From Candidatus Bathyarchaeota archaeon (GTDB taxonomy: Archaea; Thermoproteota; Bathyarchaeia; TCS64): a stretch of 8,518 nucleotides of DNA. Position numbers and translations under genes: made by a program. Below, in pieces: positions 1-5,690 of this stretch. The notes under the pieces were generated by a model. That model was given only the letters and a program-made list of their open reading frames with translations, made no database searches and was not told where the DNA came from. The DNA lies in the NCBI GenBank assembly GCA_016867505.1, contig VGJH01000040.1, positions 1-8,518 of the forward strand, in the 5' to 3' direction. The first letter of the stretch is position 1, and every line of letters begins with the position of its first letter.

Positions 1-300
1 AACTTGTTCACTTTTTTTCAATGCTTTGTTTTCAGCAGATTTTGCTGCTTTAGCATCATTTAAAAAGAAGAAATCATCGCTAACTGGTTTATAAGAGATT
101 AATTCAACAGAAAGCTCAGCTAACCTAGCATTTGTGCCAGCATCTATCTCTCCAGTTTTTGGTGTATAAAACCATATTGGGTTATTAGCTAATTTTCCAG
201 CAAAGGCTCTTATACTCTCTGCTAATAATAGGGCCGAAGTCTCTGAATTTTTTTCTGGGTAAATAACAGAAACATATACGAGATTATCCAATTTATTCAA
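1..300 (-). CDS. N-terminal part of an unrecognised protein (continues past the window's left edge)
   Basis: Reading the minus strand from TTG at 300 gives 100 uninterrupted codons to base 1. The frame is closed upstream by TGA at 312-310, and no in-frame ATG exists, so TTG at 300 (or the next TTG at 291) is the likely start. The protein begins LNKLDNLVYVSVIYPEKNSE, goes on with LLLAESIRAFAG, ANNPIWFYTPK and LAELSVELISYKP, and ends in a Lys/Ala-rich helix. The pattern is an early beta strand, a helix, then a second strand, as in a Rossmann-like or glycosyltransferase-A-like alpha/beta fold, but I do not recognise the family. It has no signal peptide or membrane segment in this part. It is divergent from the gene at 427. 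Coding nature is supported by the long open frame and plausible composition; function is unknown. Confidence 0.6.
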   Translation of the reverse strand, partial: MNKLDNLVYVSVIYPEKNSETSALLLAESIRAFAGKLANNPIWFYTPKTGEIDAGTNARLAELSVELISYKPVSDDFFFLNDAKAAKSAENKALKKSEQV

Positions 301-426
301 ATTAATATGTCAAAATATTAATTAAAGATCTACATAAAACAATTAGTTTGACGTTAATTTCAATTCTTAAATAGTAAAAATTTTAGTATCCTAATTTACT
401 TTATGATTGGGATTAAGTGTTTTAGT
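301..426. promoter_or_regulatory. Divergent intergenic promoter region
   Basis: This AT-rich stretch separates the minus-strand gene starting at 300 from the plus-strand gene starting at 427. On the plus strand TAATTTACTTTA at 392-403 resembles the BRE/TATA boxes of other genes here, and its end lies 24 bases before ATG 427. On the minus strand GTTTTATGTA (340-331) or CTTTAATTAA (328-319) could serve the leftward gene. No RNA gene or small ORF is apparent. Confidence 0.45.
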
Positions 427-1410
427 ATGAAAGAAAACGAGTATCGTGAATATCTTACTAAACGAGGTTTAAATTTTAACATTATTAATAATGCAATAAA
501 TGAAGTAGAAAAATTTGAAAAACATCTTATTGATATAGGAAAAAATTTTGATTCAGCTGCTTTAGATGATCTAAAAAAATATCTATTATTTCTAATAGAG
601 CAGGGAAAAAATAATCCCGATAATCTTCTTGCCTTAGCTCGATATTTTTGGTTAGTTAAAAGAAACGACTTTTACAGCTATTTCACAAAAATTGTGGGTA
701 ATCGAGATATATATAGAAGCATTAGCGATAGATTAGAGAAAATTTCAGGAAAAAAGATTCGTGAAGAAGTTTTCCAAGGACTTAATGAGCCTCCATTAGG
801 TTCTCCACCTGAATCATATCCCGCATGCACAGCAGAATTACTAAAAAAACTTTACAATACTGTTGAACCCAAAGTAGCTCAAACGGTATTAACTGGTAAT
901 CATCATAGAATTCCTGAATCAAGTTTTAATGAAAAGAAAAAACGATGGGAAGCAGCAAACTCAATTGATGAATTCTTGAAAGGTGAGTATTTGATGCTTG
1001 TAAAAGAGTTAGAGGATGTCATGAAATCTGGTAGGTTATGGTATGAGCAGGAGATTACACCAGAAGTAGTTGAATATGTTAGAGCTGACCCTACAATACA
1101 AAATGGTATTCGAGATGGGAATAAGATCATTAAATCCAAAATTGCATATGATCCTGTTAAATGGCTTCATGAAACTGATCCAAAAATGAAGCGATTCTAC
1201 ATGTGCCATTGTCCACTTGCTAGAAATTCGATTTTAGATGGTACTTCAGATAACTTAAAAGAATTGTGTTATTGCAGTGCAGGGTATGAAAAACTACCTT
1301 GGGACATCATCCTCGGTGAACCAGTTGAAGTCGAAGTATTAGAGAGTGTTCTTGCAGGAAATGACAGGTGTCGTTTTGCCATAACAATACCTCCACATAA
1401 AATAAAGTGA
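427..1410 (+). CDS. Uncharacterised protein: helical N-terminal region plus Cys-rich V4R-like C-terminus
   Basis: This 327-residue soluble protein has no recognised function. Residues ~1-95 are helical (YLTKRGLNFNIINNAI, then LLALARYFWLVKR), like the SAM-like core-binding fold used in recombinases, but no catalytic recombinase domain follows. A middle part carries SGKKIREEVFQG, PPLGSPPESYP and TGNHHRIP. The C-terminus has CHCP (C260, C262), CYCSAGY (C281, C283), GEPVEVEVLESVLAG and DRCRF (C315). That ending resembles the C-terminal half of V4R-type small-molecule-binding domains and could bind a metal or ligand; this is inference from pattern. An in-frame ATG at 403 would add eight residues, but it lies within the TATA-like box at 392-403. 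ATG 427 sits at the expected leaderless distance and begins MKENEYREYL. The gene converges on the methyltransferase gene, 37 bases away, and appears monocistronic. Confidence 0.75.
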   Translation: MKENEYREYLTKRGLNFNIINNAINEVEKFEKHLIDIGKNFDSAALDDLKKYLLFLIEQGKNNPDNLLALARYFWLVKRNDFYSYFTKIVGNRDIYRSISDRLEKISGKKIREEVFQGLNEPPLGSPPESYPACTAELLKKLYNTVEPKVAQTVLTGNHHRIPESSFNEKKKRWEAANSIDEFLKGEYLMLVKELEDVMKSGRLWYEQEITPEVVEYVRADPTIQNGIRDGNKIIKSKIAYDPVKWLHETDPKMKRFYMCHCPLARNSILDGTSDNLKELCYCSAGYEKLPWDIILGEPVEVEVLESVLAGNDRCRFAITIPPHKIK

Positions 1411-1447
1411 TAATCTAATCAATTGACTACCAAATTCAAAAAATGTA

Positions 1448-2092
1448 TCAATTGGCCCCTCTACGAATTATTTTATCAATTTTGGGAATTAACATTGGTA
1501 CTTTCGATTTGTAGTCCTGGTATTCATCACCAAATGCTTCTTCAAGATCCCTTTCTTCTGCTTTTGAAATAACGTATATGATTACAAATAACACTGGTGT
1601 AAATAAAAGCGAATATTGCACTGATAATAAAATTGTGAATCCAATGTGAGCCATGAACCACCCAAAATATTGAGGATGTCTTACATAACTATATACTCCT
1701 GAAGTCTGCAGGTTATTTGGAATTTTATGAGAATCAGCAACCTCAAAACCGACTTCCATTAATCCGCGTATCCCAAAACAAATTCCTAGTAATATAAAAA
1801 TTATCGAAGGAAAAATTTGAATAAGAGAAATTGCATGACCAAACAAATTAAATGAACCTATCTGATAAAAAGATACGAAAAAAGTAGGTTGCGGTGAAAC
1901 CCATATCCCAACAAGACAAATTGATTCAAGCCAACCTGATGTTTTAGCTAATATTATCCCTCTTTTTCTTCCATCTTCTTCCCCAAATTTTTCCTTAAGT
2001 TTAGTATGTTGAACTGATTTCACATGGAGATAAGCTGCAATTAATAAGCCTAGAGCACTTAAGGAAAACCAAATTGACATAATTGTAATCAC
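1448..2092 (-). CDS. Integral-membrane methyltransferase, isoprenylcysteine carboxyl methyltransferase (ICMT/PEMT-like) family
   Basis: The 214-residue protein has hydrophobic segments at about 5-23, 52-72, 88-108 and two closely spaced ones at 144-175. Between them is the family signature SGVYSYVRHPQYFGW (131-145), followed after the last membrane helices by KAEERDLEEAFGDEYQDY (177-194) and VPMLIP. In ICMT and PEMT-like enzymes the RHPxY and E-E-R elements form the S-adenosylmethionine pocket at the membrane face. The family methylates varied membrane-embedded acceptors (prenylcysteine, phospholipid amines, small molecules), so the substrate cannot be named. The start is GTG at 2092; an AATAAAT box ending at 2119 lies 27 bases upstream, favouring it as a leaderless start over the internal ATG at 2080 (MSIWFS). 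The gene appears to be transcribed alone, divergent from the helicase. Confidence 0.85.
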   Translation of the reverse strand: MITIMSIWFSLSALGLLIAAYLHVKSVQHTKLKEKFGEEDGRKRGIILAKTSGWLESICLVGIWVSPQPTFFVSFYQIGSFNLFGHAISLIQIFPSIIFILLGICFGIRGLMEVGFEVADSHKIPNNLQTSGVYSYVRHPQYFGWFMAHIGFTILLSVQYSLLFTPVLFVIIYVISKAEERDLEEAFGDEYQDYKSKVPMLIPKIDKIIRRGAN

Positions 2093-2113
2093 TCTATTTT
2101 AGTTATTAGCCTT

Positions 2114-2126
2114 GAAAAATTTATTC
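2114..2126 (-). promoter_or_regulatory. TATA-like box of the membrane methyltransferase gene
   Basis: GAATAAATTTTTC on the minus strand places an AT-only core about 27 bases before GTG 2092. That is the spacing seen before other leaderless starts in the window, notably the AAATAAATTTT before the GlmL-like gene. Confidence 0.4.
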
Positions 2127-2170
2127 TAGAATTCATGAAGTTTTTTAACTTTAGATGATTCTGAAGAATG

Positions 2171-2198
2171 TATTACCTAAATCCTTTTAACCTAGGAT
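2171..2198 (+). promoter_or_regulatory. Promoter element of the helicase gene (copy 1 of a shared 28-bp element)
   Basis: The element contains CTAAAT (BRE-like) followed by CCTTTTAA (TATA-like). It is flanked by the short inverted arms ATCCT (2181-2185) and AGGAT (2194-2198). It matches 23 of 28 positions at 3621-3648 before the ArsC-like gene. A start site about 25 bases downstream (near 2214) would give a leader of about 85 nt. Confidence 0.55.
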
Positions 2199-2229
2199 AG
2201 AGGCAAATGGGTGGTCACATAGAATCCGC

Positions 2230-2305
2230 TGCATGTTTTGACTCGAAGCAAAAGCTTGCGATTATGACAGGCCGCATTCAAGTGATTAAGAGGAAAAAAC
2301 ATGCA
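2230..2305 (+). promoter_or_regulatory. Candidate structured 5' leader that masks the helicase start codon
   Basis: TGCATGTTTT (2230-2239) is an exact reverse complement of AAAACATGCA (2296-2305), and the second arm contains the helicase ATG at 2301. The 56-nt interval holds an inner hairpin, AAGC-AAAA-GCTT (2246-2257), with two further pairs across a one-base bulge (2244-2260). It also holds a Shine-Dalgarno-like AAGAGG (2288-2293). Folding would pair the start codon and leave the Shine-Dalgarno at the edge of the loop, so translation could depend on melting or remodelling. Only the inverted repeats are seen; regulation is inferred. Confidence 0.5.
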
Positions 2306-3575
2306 AGTGAATTGCTTTGAAGACTTCAACTTAAGTAAAGAAGTTATGAAAAGCATATCTGAAATGGGCTGGAACACTCCTTCACCAATTCAGGCTCAAT
2401 CAATAATACCTTTACTTGATGGTAGAGATGTAGTGGGGCAAGCTCAAACTGGAACTGGGAAAACCGCTGCATTTGGAATTCCCATGATTGAACTTGTTAA
2501 CCCTAATCTAAAGTATAATCAAGGACTCGTTCTAGCACCAACCCGTGAGCTGGCAATCCAGATCACTGAACATTTGAGTCGCTTAGCTAAATACCGTGGA
2601 GTAAAAATCGTAACCGTATATGGAGGCGACTCCATGCAACGTCAAACCAAGGCTATCAACGATGGCGTTCATATTGTTGTTGGTACTCCCGGAAGGATAT
2701 TAGATCATATTCGTCAAGGAACTCTGAACCTTAAGAAAACGAAGATTGTTGTTATCGATGAAGCAGATCGAATGCTTGACATGGGCTTCATCGACGATAT
2801 TAAAAGCATTCTAAACAACACCCCTAAAGATAAGCAGATTAGCCTATTTTCAGCTACTCTTGGACGTAACGTGATGCAAATATGCAATAAATTCATGAAA
2901 TACCCCGAAAAGGTACTTGTCAGTAAAGATGAAATTGCTCTCAAACAAATCGAACAAAATTACATAAAAGTAGAGTCAGTTAACAAATTTAAATTATTAT
3001 TAAATATTCTTGATGAGCAAAAAATTGAACGAGCAATAATATTCTGTAAAACACAGAATGGCGCAGCCCGCATAGCAAAAATGTTGTCTGTAAGAAGATA
3101 TGATGCTAAAACATTACATGGAGGTCTCACACAACCTCAGCGTGAAAGTGTAATAGACTCATTCAGGAGAGGTAAATTAAGATTCTTGGTAGCGACAGAT
3201 GTAGCATCACGAGGACTTGACATTCAGGACATTAGTCATATAATCAATTTTAATCTTCCACAAGATCCTGAAGTATACTTCCATAGGATTGGCAGGACTG
3301 CAAGAATGGAGGCTGAAGGCATAGCTATTTCCTTTGTTAGCCCTGAGGAAATGAAAGACCTTAACCGAATTAAAGGCATGACTCACGTAAAAATTGCTGA
3401 GATTAAAAACGAAAATATTACTATTAACACCGAATTAAATATGTCAAAATATAAATGCGCTAAGTGTGGATGCGAGTTCATTCCCACTTTTACTGTGGCT
3501 GATAATCGTTTAGTATATTGTACCAGATGCTATACTAATCATCAAAATAGTAAGCACAAAAGAAGAATGAACTAA
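2301..3575 (+). CDS. DEAD-box ATP-dependent RNA helicase with C-terminal zinc ribbon
   Basis: The 424-residue protein carries the complete DEAD-box set in order: Q motif around F6-Q31 (GWNTPSPIQAQS), motif I AQTGTGKT (48-55), Ia PTRELA (80-85), TPGR (129-132), motif II DEAD (153-156), motif III SAT (184-186), IIFCKTQ (246-252), motif V ATDVASRGLDI (298-308) and motif VI HRIGRTAR (328-335). It should unwind short RNA duplexes using ATP in the cytoplasm, for example in ribosome assembly or cold adaptation. After the second RecA domain a linker leads to a zinc-ribbon pattern, CAKC (386-389) and CTRC (407-410), then a basic tail (KHKRRMN), a likely RNA-binding extension. The start ATG has AAGAGG seven bases upstream and lies in a leader hairpin. 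The gene appears monocistronic, with its own promoter element and a T-rich stretch after the stop. Confidence 0.96.
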   Translation: MQVNCFEDFNLSKEVMKSISEMGWNTPSPIQAQSIIPLLDGRDVVGQAQTGTGKTAAFGIPMIELVNPNLKYNQGLVLAPTRELAIQITEHLSRLAKYRGVKIVTVYGGDSMQRQTKAINDGVHIVVGTPGRILDHIRQGTLNLKKTKIVVIDEADRMLDMGFIDDIKSILNNTPKDKQISLFSATLGRNVMQICNKFMKYPEKVLVSKDEIALKQIEQNYIKVESVNKFKLLLNILDEQKIERAIIFCKTQNGAARIAKMLSVRRYDAKTLHGGLTQPQRESVIDSFRRGKLRFLVATDVASRGLDIQDISHIINFNLPQDPEVYFHRIGRTARMEAEGIAISFVSPEEMKDLNRIKGMTHVKIAEIKNENITINTELNMSKYKCAKCGCEFIPTFTVADNRLVYCTRCYTNHQNSKHKRRMN

Positions 3576-3600
3576 TCCCCTAAAATTATTTTGTTTCTTA
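3576..3600 (+). terminator. T-rich termination region after the helicase gene
   Basis: Immediately after the stop codon the plus strand reads ATTATTTTGTTTCTT without a GC-rich stem. Archaeal transcription commonly stops on such T-rich runs. The next promoter element begins only 20 bases later, so separate transcription units are likely. Confidence 0.3.
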
Positions 3601-3620
3601 GTAATCGAGTTCATTGAAAA

Positions 3621-3648
3621 TATTATCTTAATCTTTTTTACTTAGGAT
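3621..3648 (+). promoter_or_regulatory. Promoter element of the ArsC-like gene (copy 2 of the shared 28-bp element)
   Basis: TTAAT (BRE-like) is followed by CTTTTTTA (TATA-like), ending 25 bases before ATG 3665, which predicts a leaderless transcript. The 28 bases match the helicase promoter element at 23 positions. The flanking ATCTT/AGGAT arms are imperfectly inverted, as in the other copy. Confidence 0.55.
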
Positions 3649-3664
3649 TTAAAAAATATTTTTG

Positions 3665-4066
3665 ATGTTTACAGTACTTTTTATATGTGTGCATAATGCT
3701 GGACGAAGCCAAATGTCAGAAGCTTTGTTTAATTACTATTCTAATGGAAGATATAGGGGAATAAGTGCAGGCAGTAATCCCTCAGAAAAAATTAATCCAA
3801 TTGTTGTCGAAGCTCTAAAAGAAATAGATATTGATATTAGCAATAAAAAACCTAAAAAATTAACTAAAGAAATGCTTTTAGAAGCAGATTTAGCGGTTAC
3901 GATGGGATGTGGTGAAGATGAATGCCCAATTGTACCAAATGAATTAAGAGATTGGCAAATTGAAGATCCTCGTGGAAAATCAATCGAAGAAGTCAGAAAA
4001 ATACGAGATAATATAATTTTTAGAATTAAGGATTTAATAAAAGAATTAGATGAAACGAATTATTAA
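3665..4066 (+). CDS. arsC: Arsenate reductase (thioredoxin-type) / low-molecular-weight phosphatase family protein
   Basis: The 133-residue protein has the LMW-phosphatase P-loop at its N-terminus, CVHNAGRS (C8 to R14, CX5R), followed by MSEALFN. SAGS follows at 35-38. VTMGCGEDEC (78-87) supplies two further cysteines, C82 and C87. DWQIEDPRG (96-104) supplies the catalytic Asp-Pro at D101-P102. Three cysteines in this order match the thioredoxin-coupled ArsC mechanism (usual positions near 10, 82 and 89), in which arsenate is reduced to arsenite and the resulting disulfide is cleared by thioredoxin. A tyrosine phosphatase role cannot be excluded. ATG 3665 is preferred over the adjacent TTG at 3662; the TATA box lies 25 bases upstream. 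No arsenite pump, ArsM or adjacent ArsR accompanies it. Confidence 0.88.
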   Translation: MFTVLFICVHNAGRSQMSEALFNYYSNGRYRGISAGSNPSEKINPIVVEALKEIDIDISNKKPKKLTKEMLLEADLAVTMGCGEDECPIVPNELRDWQIEDPRGKSIEEVRKIRDNIIFRIKDLIKELDETNY

Positions 4067-4108
4067 TTTGTTAAAACCTATCATTTTTATTATTGTATGT
4101 TTTAAGTG
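4067..4108 (+). terminator. T-rich region after the ArsC-like gene
   Basis: CATTTTTATTATTGTATGTTTT follows the stop codon on the plus strand. It has no strong stem and fits a U-tract-type archaeal terminator before the PadR promoter. Confidence 0.3.
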
Positions 4109-4155
4109 ATGACATAATACTTTATAAGTAACATTGTTATCTATAACTATGTCAT
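4109..4155 (+). promoter_or_regulatory. PadR-gene promoter with nested palindromic operator
   Basis: TAATACTTTATA (4115-4126) is a BRE/TATA-like box ending 28 bases before ATG 4154. Between it and the start lies a 22-bp palindrome at 4131-4152: ACAT-T-GTTAT, CT, ATAAC-T-ATGT, with nine of ten arm positions pairing. An outer perfect 8-bp inverted repeat, ATGACATA (4109-4116) and TATGTCAT (4148-4155), brackets the whole promoter. Both would be well placed for a dimeric regulator such as the PadR encoded immediately downstream to block initiation. Confidence 0.6.
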
Positions 4156-4561
4156 GCACAACTCTGGACATGAATACCAAGGGCGCCATCAGCGAAGAGG
4201 TCATGTAATTAAGAATAACCCTGAAAGAGGATGGACTCAGTTTCTTTTCCTGCGTTTAATACATGAGAAACCTATGCATGGATACCAAATTATGGAAGAA
4301 TTAAGCTCTAGAGGCTTTTTACAGGAAAATAGACTTGAAGCTGGTTCAGTTTACACAATTTTACGCAGAATGGAACATCATGGACTAATTACTAGCGTTT
4401 GGGAAGAGAAGGCTTCTGGACCTGACCGCCGCGTTTACACTATATCCACTGAAGGATCAGAGATTCTGAAATCTGGCTTAGAAATTATGTTAAAAAGAAA
4501 GGCGCTTTTAGATGATTTAGCTGAATATTATAAGCAAAAATTCCAGAGTAAAGAAGGATGA
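4154..4561 (+). CDS. PadR-family transcriptional regulator with His-rich N-terminal tail
   Basis: The 135-residue protein contains a winged helix at about 27-100 with typical PadR landmarks: FLRLIHEKPMHGYQIMEEL (32-50), LEAGSVYTILRRMEHHGLI (61-79) and GPDRRVYTIST (89-99). A C-terminal dimerisation helix follows (LKSGLEIMLKRKALLDDLAEYY). PadR proteins act as dimers and usually repress their own and neighbouring genes until a ligand binds. The N-terminal extension, residues 2-17, has His at 2, 6, 12 and 17 among Gly and Arg and is longer than in minimal PadR proteins; it might sense a metal. The transcript is predicted to be leaderless. The next gene starts seven bases after the stop, so the two form an operon. 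The palindrome over the start suggests autoregulation. Confidence 0.92.
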   Translation: MHNSGHEYQGRHQRRGHVIKNNPERGWTQFLFLRLIHEKPMHGYQIMEELSSRGFLQENRLEAGSVYTILRRMEHHGLITSVWEEKASGPDRRVYTISTEGSEILKSGLEIMLKRKALLDDLAEYYKQKFQSKEG

Positions 4562-4567
4562 AATAAA

Positions 4568-4819
4568 ATGAGTGAAGAAAAGAAAGATGAAATAAATGTA
4601 GAAAAAGATGATGAACCGATTGAAGGATCTGAACATAGGTATGATGGGCATCATGGCTATGGTCGATATCATCGTGGACATCAGATGAGGCGTAGAATGT
4701 GGATGAATTTTGCATTCATGTCTGTGGAAGAGGAAGTTGAGTTACTTGAATCAGTTAAGGAGCGACTTGAAAAACGATTAACTATTATCAATGAACGTCT
4801 AGCAAAGTTAAAGGCTTAA
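4568..4819 (+). CDS. Small His-rich coiled-coil protein encoded with PadR
   Basis: This 83-residue protein has three parts: an acidic, charged N-terminus (1-22); a His/Gly/Tyr/Arg segment at 23-43 with His at 23, 28, 29, 35 and 38, ending QMRRR; and an amphipathic helix at 52-82 (EEEVELLESVKERLEKR) predicted to form a coiled coil. No membrane segment or enzyme motif is seen. GGATGA, overlapping the PadR stop, lies about eight bases before the ATG, so translation is probably coupled. Similar short coiled-coil proteins often accompany PadR-type regulators in archaea, from general familiarity. It could be the regulator's partner or a metal-binding effector. Its middle segment resembles the PadR N-terminal tail (GRxxRGH). 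Function unknown. Confidence 0.75.
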   Translation: MSEEKKDEINVEKDDEPIEGSEHRYDGHHGYGRYHRGHQMRRRMWMNFAFMSVEEEVELLESVKERLEKRLTIINERLAKLKA

Positions 4820-4836
4820 TTTTTTTCAATTTTTTA
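4820..4836 (+). terminator. T-tract terminator of the PadR operon
   Basis: Directly after the TAA stop the plus strand runs seven T, CAA, then six T, without a stem. This suits archaeal U-tract termination. It lies in a 33-base gap between convergent genes. Confidence 0.5.
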
Positions 4837-4852
4837 TTAAAATGTATATTTT

Positions 4853-5656
4853 TTAATTATTGTTTTTATTATAAATTCCCCAGAAGTGGTTCACTTCAAT
4901 ATCTTCTTTTAAATCAGTTCCATGGGCACCTTTGCCAGTATTTGCATCAAGGTGAGTGCCATGATCTGGAGCAAACACTATTGCTCGATTCTTTTTTTGA
5001 AGCCTCTGATTAAATGTATTGGATATTTTATTAAAGGCAGAAAGATGATTTCTAAAGGCGTCTAATGCTTTAGGATCTCGTGGTGTAGAAGCATGCATTA
5101 TGTCATCATATTCTTGATTATACACTAAAATGAAATCATAATCCTTCTCTTCAATGAGAAGCTGAGTCATTTCATTGACTTGGGGATCATATTCTAATGA
5201 ATAATAGTCGATGGCTCTTTTCTTAAAAATGAGATCTATACTACTATTTGTTACTGCAACTATTGCTACTTTTTTGTTTGCTCTACTCAATGCGTCAAAA
5301 AGTGTATCACATTTTAGCACTGGTTTCTCATATTTTTTTATCCCATGGACTTCTGGTGAAGCTCCTGTAAACATGCTACCAAAACATACTGGTGTATAAG
5401 TTGGTAATTCTGCCTTTAACAGAACTTTCAGTGGAGCAATGCTTTCCACGGTTATAAAATCGTCTTTAAAATCATTATAAAGACTTAATCCAATTGCATC
5501 TGGTGCATAAATTAAAATTTTTTCAACTACTTTCTCACCAAGAATATTAGCAGCGTAATCTTGAACAATTTTCAGAGATTCAGCAGTTGAATTAAGTGGT
5601 GGATCAATTTTCATTAACGAACAAATGGTTGGTGTTAAGGAAGATATGCTTGACAT
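4853..5656 (-). CDS. Alkaline-phosphatase-superfamily hydrolase (phosphodiesterase/NPP-like)
   Basis: The 267-residue soluble enzyme has the conserved two-metal site of the superfamily: D53 in YAPDAIG, the nucleophile region PTYTPVCFGSMFTG with T88 (less likely T86), D184/D185 and H188 in QEYDDIMH, D231-H232 in APDHGTH, and H245 in GAHGTD. A VHGIKKYEKPV segment follows the nucleophile. These suggest hydrolysis of phosphate mono- or diesters or phosphonates through a covalent phospho-threonine; the substrate is unknown. It is shorter than secreted alkaline phosphatases and lacks a signal peptide, so it should be cytoplasmic. The position usually Asn in NPP enzymes after the nucleophile is Cys (C91). 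The gene lies 34 bases after the ArsR-type gene on the same strand. It also has a TATA-like TTTTAAAA 23 bases before its start, so both operon and independent transcription are possible. Confidence 0.85.
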   Translation of the reverse strand: MSSISSLTPTICSLMKIDPPLNSTAESLKIVQDYAANILGEKVVEKILIYAPDAIGLSLYNDFKDDFITVESIAPLKVLLKAELPTYTPVCFGSMFTGASPEVHGIKKYEKPVLKCDTLFDALSRANKKVAIVAVTNSSIDLIFKKRAIDYYSLEYDPQVNEMTQLLIEEKDYDFILVYNQEYDDIMHASTPRDPKALDAFRNHLSAFNKISNTFNQRLQKKNRAIVFAPDHGTHLDANTGKGAHGTDLKEDIEVNHFWGIYNKNNN

Positions 5657-5678
5657 GATCTGTCTATAGTCAACATGA

Positions 5679-5686
5679 TTTTAAAA
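5679..5686 (-). promoter_or_regulatory. Possible internal TATA box before the phosphatase gene
   Basis: TTTTAAAA on the minus strand, in the 34-bp gap after the ArsR-type gene, ends 23 bases before ATG 5656. No Shine-Dalgarno is visible there. This favours a leaderless transcript of its own over simple read-through. Confidence 0.35.
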
Positions 5687-5690
5687 TTAT

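Noticed and set aside
903..1139. Minus-strand 78-codon ORF inside the 427 gene
   Set aside because: It lies opposite a well-supported coding gene, has no promoter or Shine-Dalgarno, and its Ser/Phe-rich composition is typical of a shadow frame.
1418..1454. Repeated ATCAATTG at 1418-1425 and 1447-1454 in the convergent gene gap
   Set aside because: Eight AT-rich bases can recur by chance; no terminator stem, attachment site or element boundary accompanies it.
2192..2377. Minus-strand 61-codon ORF over the helicase leader
   Set aside because: It overlaps the helicase promoter element, leader and first codons on the opposite strand, with no start signal. An antisense RNA cannot be excluded, but nothing supports a protein.
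2714..2944. Minus-strand 76-codon ORF inside the helicase gene
   Set aside because: It is antisense to conserved helicase motifs II and III and is explained by their codon use.
2171..3648. The two 28-bp repeats as ends of a mobile element carrying the helicase
   Set aside because: They are direct, imperfect, TATA-containing and correctly spaced as promoters for two ordinary genes. No transposase or target duplication is present.
4485..4715. Minus-strand 76-codon His/Ser-rich ORF
   Set aside because: It is a shadow of the PadR end and the small His-rich gene; its His content mirrors ATG/GTG/TGA-rich text on the other strand.
5211..5399. Plus-strand 62-codon hydrophobic ORF
   Set aside because: It is antisense to the phosphatase, including the nucleophile region, with no promoter or Shine-Dalgarno.
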